Both the position numbers and the translations under genes were made by a program. The notes under the pieces were generated by a model that was not told where the DNA came from, made no database searches, and saw only the letters and a program-made list of their open reading frames with translations. This document shows positions 58,130 through 64,000 of a stretch of 64,000 nt of DNA, piece by piece; the stretch's first letter is position 1, and each line of letters starts with the position of its first letter. The DNA is taken from contig WAID01000005.1 of the NCBI GenBank assembly GCA_016584495.1, positions 2,492,501 to 2,556,500 on the forward strand, read 5' to 3'. Source of the DNA: Celoporthe dispersa (lineage: Eukaryota; Ascomycota; Sordariomycetes; Diaporthales; Cryphonectriaceae).

Positions 58130-58752
58130 GTCGTTGTTTTCCGAGGGGGGCGGGATTTTTTTGGGCGCAAATTGCGTTACGGCATCGATGTGCCTGAATG
58201 CCAGCCGTCCGAAGGAGAAGCCGCGTTCAACTTCTTGGCTAAGAGCAAATGAGATGCATGGCCACTTTTATACTGTACCTTGGCTCCGGTTCCCCCGGAT
58301 TTATTTTCCCCAGATCCACACTGAACGCTCCCCACACCCCATATTGGGCTCTCTAGACCGGGAAGGATCCAGAACTAACCTTTTCCACTCGAATATGGTA
58401 ACCTCGGGTGAATGACAGCCGGAAAGGATCGTGTGCTCATACAGAAAGGAACCAATTGTCCAGCAACCGGTTGCAAGTGACTTTGATGAATTAACATCAT
58501 TTTATCTCATCTTTAGGGCTTGTCTAGCATAGCATGTGGGAAAGAGTTCTCTCCATCGCATCTTAAGCCCTGCGCAGTATACGGATCTCCTTGGACTGGG
58601 GATCTGATGATATACCCATGCATTCAATAGTATGAGGCTAGAGACGCACATACAGGGAATAAAAGGTGAGCTTCTCCACTTCACAAGCAGTGCGTTGCCA
58701 CACAGTATGATAAAGAAATGGAGAAGAAAAGACTGTCCATTTCTGCCTCCCT
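58130..58752. other. Intergenic region between two minus-strand transporter genes
   Basis: About 620 bp containing the sugar-transporter promoter and the 3' UTR of the next MFS gene. No gene seen. Confidence 0.5.
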
Positions 58753-60506
58753 CTAGAAATCATATCTAAAGTCTGTGTTCTCAATGTCTGTCAAATCGTC
58801 AAAAGCACGAAAATGCTCAATCTTTTTGTCGGCGTCGTGCCCTTCCGCAGTCGTACCTTGGGTTCCCGCTCGTCTCTTATTCTTGTTACGGCGCATGAGT
58901 AGGATTCGCAGTACGAACAGGACGATGTTGAAGAGTACATAAAGACAGAAGTGGGCGGTGAAACCCTTGCGATAGCGCGGCGCATCGGAAGACTGGAAAA
59001 TCTGCGGTGCCGTCATGTTCCCTGCGGCCCAGAAGATAAAGGTGAGAGCCAGGGTGGTCGACTTCTTGGTCTGCCCAGCCACGTTCCTCGAGACGAGAGA
59101 GAAGATCAGGTTGCCCTCTGCGAGATAAAACTGGGTACAGTAGAAGGCGATGAGCAGGCCTGCGGCGTTGGAACCGTTGGGCGGAATAGTAAATATGATA
59201 GCTGTTCCGATGATGGCGGGTCTATGATAAACAAGAGAAGAAAAGGGGTTAGGAAATTGAAGTGGTCAGCCAGTGTATTAGTCAAAGTCGCATGGATGTT
59301 GGCGACTAGGTCATCACTACTCACATTGTCCAAGCATGCATCACCCAGGCGGTCTGGTTTGTCTTTGTTGCCAGGGCGGCGCTGCCTACCATGACAAGGA
59401 TTGTTACCGCGCCCTGGGCGATGTTGAGTAACTGGGTCTGCAGGTAAGTGAAGCCGAAAGATGCGACGATGAGGTTGGAAAAGACGCCCAGCCCACCAAT
59501 GATGAGGGTGGACGTAATGTTCAACAGAACATAACACCAGACAACGGGGTCGTTCAGGGCCTCGGTTACCTGGTACAGCTTCCAGGTCCTGTTCTGGATA
59601 CCCGTCTCGTTAACACGCACGCGCTCGATCATCAGTCGCTTCTGGTCCTCGTTGAAGCACTTGGCCTGGATGGGGCTGTCGGGGAGCCACCAGCCGATGA
59701 AGACGGCCCAGACACATGTCACGCAGCCGAGAACCAGGAACAGGAGCTGCCACGGATAGATGGGCCCGCCGGTGAAGTGCGTGACTCCCCACGCGATAAT
59801 GCCCCCAATCATGAGCTGAACGCCTGTCATGCAATACCACAGGGAGGTGAGGAGAGCCTGTTCCTCCTTGGTGTACCACATGGCGGTGATGAGTATGAAA
59901 GCCGGCTGAACACAGGCCTCAAACAGCCCAAGCAGGAAGCGCACGGCCATGAGAGAACCAAAATTGTTGGCAGCAGCGGAGCAGGCGACAACGGCACCCC
60001 AGAGGAAGACGTTGGCCGACAGGTACTTGGCGACGGGGAGCTTCTGCAGGAGCAGGTTGGTCGGGTACTCGCCGACCAGGACGCCCATGTACAAAATGGT
60101 CCCGAGCCAGCTGTACTGCTGTCCCACCAGGTGAGCGTCCTCCTGGATGTTCATGACAGAGGCGAAGCCAAGGGTTCCCTTGTCGAGGGACTGGCAGAAG
60201 TAGGTTCCCAGCATGCAAGCCAAGATGCGGCGGTTGACGGTCCAAAAGAGCCTCCTGTTCGTCTCTTGGTCAATGTACATGGCATCGGAATCACTGTAGG
60301 CAGCGGTCTAGTCATGATAACATAATGCAATCAGTCTTCCCATTTTGGGTCACGTAAGAAAATTATCTTTATACAGACGAATCGATAATTACCTCGGGAC
60401 CCTCGACATTGACATTGCGATTCCCATTCTCAACATGGTGTGCAGGGCGAATTAATACGTTCTCTTTGTCCTCGGAGAAATTGTGTTTAGCCGCGGGTGT
60501 AGCCAT
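58753..60506 (-). CDS. MFS transporter, anion:cation symporter family (allantoate/nicotinate permease-like)
   Basis: Three exons on the minus strand (60506-60393, 60307-59325, 59221-58753) give 521 residues. The first exon (MATPAAKHNFSEDKENV) supplies a hydrophilic tail; without it the protein would lack an ATG-proximal N-terminus of normal length. TM1 reads RRILACMLGTYFCQSLDKGTL, with a Lys following the Asp as in the Dal5 group. The family motif after TM4 is RFLLGLFEACVQPAF, then WYTKEEQALLTSLWY, and WWLPDSPIQAKCFNEDQK after TM6. The C-terminal half continues through exon 3 and ends with a basic-acidic cytosolic tail. It is the second carrier of this family in the window. The Zn2Cys6 gene starts 0.94 kb away in the opposite direction, so the regulator may control it. 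Confidence 0.93.
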
Positions 60507-61445
60507 GTTGATGGAGTCGAGAGCTGAACAACAACAAAAAGGAAGAAGAAAAAAAAAACGAAAGAAACGAAGGGGACAGCCTTGGAAATTATTAGTGATG
60601 GATGGCGGCGCTCTTAGGATGGCCTGGTGTCATCAATTGGGATGAACCAAGAGGGGAATGGACCTCATTTGGGCGGTGAGAAAGAGACAAACAGTTTACC
60701 GATTGCATGCGTCTAATTTGTCAAGATGCTGGCCAGGCGAGGTTGTCGGCTGTGGTCTCACCAACCATTCCAGCTTACCTGTCATGATGCTGTCGGCGAT
60801 GGCTCCGACAGTTTGCCCGCTCGCCCGATGCCACACACACACACTCGGCTAGTTAAATCCCATGCTTGTCGTTCGCAACCCGCACTATGGGCAGCGTGGC
60901 GCCGCCTCGGTGTCCCTTCAGACCCGCTGTAACTCTGGGGTAACAAGGTCATGCCACAGAAGAGGTAGAGACCAACTTGCTGTGGGGTCAGGGTCCATCA
61001 GGACAAGTCCTCGCAGCAGACCGGATCATCCACAGGATGCCATACTCCCAGGTGTATTCAAGTGTTTTCCCCCGCTTTTTCACCGCAGTTTCCCACCATT
61101 GCCACCTTTCCCCCGCCTTTTTCGGAAGCACGAATATCTTTACATTTTCAACCATTTACCCTGACCTGACCTGACCCACACCCCACACCTACTGCGTGAT
61201 CTACAATGGGACCTTGTACCCCAGTTTTTAAGCAATAGCGTACCGCCTTGCCTGTTACGAGTTGCTACGCGTGATTAAGTACCTGCACCTGGTCGAATGC
61301 GCATGTCGTCTCAGGAAAGAAATCGACGGCTTGTTTCTCGTCTGTCGCTATCCATGGCCTGACAAAGAGTGTCGCTTTGTCGGACCATGCTCGCACTCTC
61401 TCCCTTTTCCTTGGATTCCCGCGCAACCCAACAACAATAACCGAG
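60507..61445. promoter_or_regulatory. Divergent promoter region between MFS and Zn2Cys6 regulator
   Basis: About 940 bp between the two starts. It contains a CT-rich stretch (about 61070-61130) and an A-rich stretch (about 60530-60565). Regulators of this class often bind inverted or direct CGG triplets, but I found no clearly spaced pair to single out. Confidence 0.5.
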
Positions 61446-64000
61446 ATGAGGCACGATTCCCACGAATCAGGAAACGACTCAGATGAAGAGGTCCGAGAGG
61501 ATGAAAGCGCAAAACTGGCGCGCGACGAGGGACCGGCCTGCCAGGCATGCCGCCGCAAGAAGGCAAAGTGTTCTCGCGGCCAGCCATGCTCGCATTGTGT
61601 GAGGTATAGTGAGTTTTAGGCTGTCCATTGCGAGTCTAGGCACCATTTTTGGGGGTCAAAGTAAGAGAAGATTGGCAAGTGTGCTGATATATTGAGTTCC
61701 CGTGAGATCTCGAGTGCACCTACGACGACAAGGCAAAGGCCAAGCCCGGAATGCGGACCGGCGCGATCGAGAAACTGAACCAGAGGGTCGGTAAGTTTCC
61801 TACAGTGCTGCTGATCAGTTTACCATTTCATCTTGGCTGAAGTCTTTCTCCTACCTTCTTTCCTTCCTTCTCTTTTCATAGTCGTGCTCGAGAACATGTT
61901 CCTTGGCCAGGGCTTGCTGTGGCAGCAGGTCTGGCGCTGTCTCGATGAGCTCAATCCGCAAGCAGCCTCGGCGCCCTCGGTGGCCCAAGGCCAGGCGGCG
62001 AGTGACACGTTACAGGAGACCACGGCTCGCCTAAAGATGGCCCTCTCCACCATCCAGCCGGACGCACAGGATGATGAACCGTCTGAGGAGGCGCAGGCTT
62101 TCTTGCCATCTGCAAAGCGCCGCCGGCCCAACCCCAGTGTCGAGCCATCCCAAAAGCAGCCGCTGGGGCTGACGTTGTCGGGGAGCGGCAGCAGCCCACA
62201 GGTGCCCGACGACCTGGTCGACTCCCCTAGTAGAGGTCTTTTTCGCCCGCGTGCAGCCCTGGATCCCCATATTACACTTGCGGCGGTTCCGGCAGCGCAT
62301 GAAGGTGCCCCAACAACGATTCAAGCTAAAAACTATATTTTGCGCAATCGTGTCGTTGTGTGCACGTTTCTCAGATGACCCGAGGCTCGCTGATCCCCAA
62401 GAATGCGCCAGGCTGGCCAGGGAGTGCCGCCAAGCCGTGATACTCGAGAGCATGGAGTCATTCTCCGTCGAGAACCTCCAAGCTCTTATTATCTGTGCAT
62501 TTGATACGGTCAGTAGTAGTACATATTATTTCATATCCTCTTCTCTAGCCCCTATAGGCGGTCTGTCTCGTGCTCTTGACTAAAACTCCGAGGTGCTCGA
62601 TCAGATCGGAAGTGGGCGTGGGCCCTCAGCATGGTCTATCGTCGGGAGTATGGCGCGGACTGTGGAGCACCTGCAGCTCAGCGTCGAGGAGGAGGACACG
62701 CAGCAGCCGACCAAAGACTTCAAGGTCCTGATCACCCGCATGGCCTTTCTGCCGCCGTGCCAGGACTGGACAGAAGTTGAGGAGAGGCGGCGTGTGTTTT
62801 GGAACGTATTCCTCATGGACTGCTTCTGCAGCATCGCCACAGGCTGGAACCTATCGCTGAGGAGCGCAGAGATCAAGCGGAGGCTGCCCTGCGAGGGTGC
62901 CCTTTGGGAGGCGGGCAACCCGCTGTCGACGCCGACCGTCTACTTTGGCGTTTCTCATCAACTGTCGAGCGCGCCCATCAGCGCCCCTGTCTGCAGTAGT
63001 ATCGATGTGGGTCACGAGGAAACTGCAAACCTCGGCGGCTTCGCCTACTGCATCGAGGCGACAGAGAGCTTAAGCCAGGTCACGTCCTTCTTCCTGAGAC
63101 AAGCCGTCGATGTGACCGACATCCGCAGCATCCAGCGCTGGCTGGTACGGTTCAAACAACTCGATCTTCGGCTCGTCCAGTGAGTTGCCTCATTTCATAT
63201 AACTAGAACGCAAGCCGGTGCTATGCTGACTAGCCCTGTAATTACGTGATGCAAGATGGAAGACATTTCTGCCTGAACGTTGGCGAGAAGCCTGCGCCTT
63301 GAACGAGGACGGCAACATGGACCCCAATCTGACGCTTGCCCACATTACACACAATACGGCTGTGGTATTACTGCACCAGGGCATCGCCTATCCCTCAGCA
63401 GAGTGGCAGGTGTCGCCCATCCGTCTGCCCTCGGCCTCCAGTGCCGAGACCTGTCTGGCTGCGGGGAGAGAGGTATCCATCATCGCCGAAAAATTTCTCC
63501 AGGGCGCGGACTTCATCACAAATCCACAGTTCTCCTTCTGCCACTTTATCTGCGGCAGGATGTTCCTCGCACACTCTGCCTATTACGGAACCCGTCTCCC
63601 CGAGGAGTTCGACATCCTGGTCAACAGCCTCGAGGAGATCTCGCGAAGATGGACTGGAAACCCATGCTCACAAAGCGCCTCAGCACCACGCGATAATCTG
63701 GCCTCGAAGTTTGCCCGCCGCCTGGCCCAAGCACGACACCTAGGCCCTCTACACATTGCACTGGATATTAGACAGGCGGCTTACTCAGATAATAATAACA
63801 ACACTACACAGGAACATCAGCAGCAACAAGCACAAGCACAACCACAGCCACAACAGGAGCAAGCCTACAGAAGCGTGATGAACGATGCGTCTGCTAGCAT
63901 GCACTCCTTGCCTCGTCGTGGGCACGGGAACCCAGACTTCTTGGACCCGCCATACGACGCAGCAGAAGAAGGCGGCGACCCATCCCCTGACAGCATATCA
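61446..64000 (+). CDS. Zn(II)2Cys6 transcription factor (3' partial), one-base frame break
   Basis: Five exons are visible (61446-61608, 61707-61790, 61882-62508, 62605-63179, 63256-64000), about 731 residues, still open at the window edge. The zinc cluster is CQACRRKKAKCSRGQPCSHC plus the sixth Cys in YNLECTYDD, formed across intron 1; spacing C-x2-C-x6-C-x5-C-x2-C-x6-C is canonical. A dimerisation-like linker (GMRTGAIEKLNQRV) follows. The fungal transcription factor domain begins at LVEVFFARVQPWIPILH and includes IGSGRGPSAWSIVGSM and EERRRVFWNVFLMDCF, a family hallmark. The end is a Gln-rich tail. One base is surplus in CCCC 62224-62227: removing it joins PDDLVDS to LVEVFFARV, as the family requires. 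Its divergent neighbour is an anion:cation symporter MFS gene, a plausible target. Confidence 0.93.

Noticed and set aside
1..64000. tRNA or rRNA genes
   Set aside because: Looked for tRNA B-box-like GGTTCGA-type sequences on both strands and for rRNA-like tracts; none was convincing by eye. A covariance-model scan would be decisive.

Overview
This is a stretch of filamentous ascomycete (Pezizomycotina, probably Sordariomycetes) nuclear DNA. The evidence is many genes with short 50-180 bp introns and GT...AG borders, pyrimidine-rich leaders, a Zn(II)2Cys6 regulator, a 12-TM permease repertoire, a PDR-type ABC transporter and a gene of the fungal 'ipa protein' family. No prokaryotic operon structure, rRNA, tRNA or CRISPR was seen. 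I rebuilt 20 genes by joining exons by eye; splice phase was checked arithmetically for every junction.

Layout. 0-7.7 kb: C-terminal end of a probable transcription factor, a divergent pair (amino-acid permease, minus; type II HAD hydrolase, plus), an FAD-dependent amine/amino-acid-oxidase-like enzyme, and a small secreted cysteine protein. 7.7-19.5 kb: almost 12 kb without a convincing gene, rich in GT/GA microsatellites and polypyrimidine tracts, ending in the leader of a tandem CCCH zinc-finger protein (19.5-22.5 kb). 23.7-31 kb: housekeeping genes (mitochondrial citrate-type carrier, Bsd2/Ndfip-like membrane adaptor, protein-L-isoaspartate methyltransferase). 31.7-64 kb: a transport and catabolism block: anion:cation-symporter MFS divergent from an alkyl-sulfatase-type metallo-beta-lactamase, a PDR ABC exporter, omega-like GST, GFA/CENP-V-type zinc protein, secreted intradiol dioxygenase, ipa protein, TDP2-like phosphodiesterase, sugar-porter MFS, a second anion:cation-symporter MFS and a Zn2Cys6 regulator that runs off the right edge.

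The most interesting biology is the divergent pair at 31.7-36.8 kb, a candidate module for taking up and hydrolysing sulfate esters. It sits in a neighbourhood of detoxification and aromatic-ring-cleavage genes. The most striking sequence observation is that seven genes each need a one-base correction, some of them two, almost always in a mononucleotide run, to restore otherwise well conserved reading frames. This looks like consensus error in the assembly rather than gene decay. By contrast, the minus-strand remnant near 50.8-51.5 kb carries in-frame stops and looks genuinely decayed.
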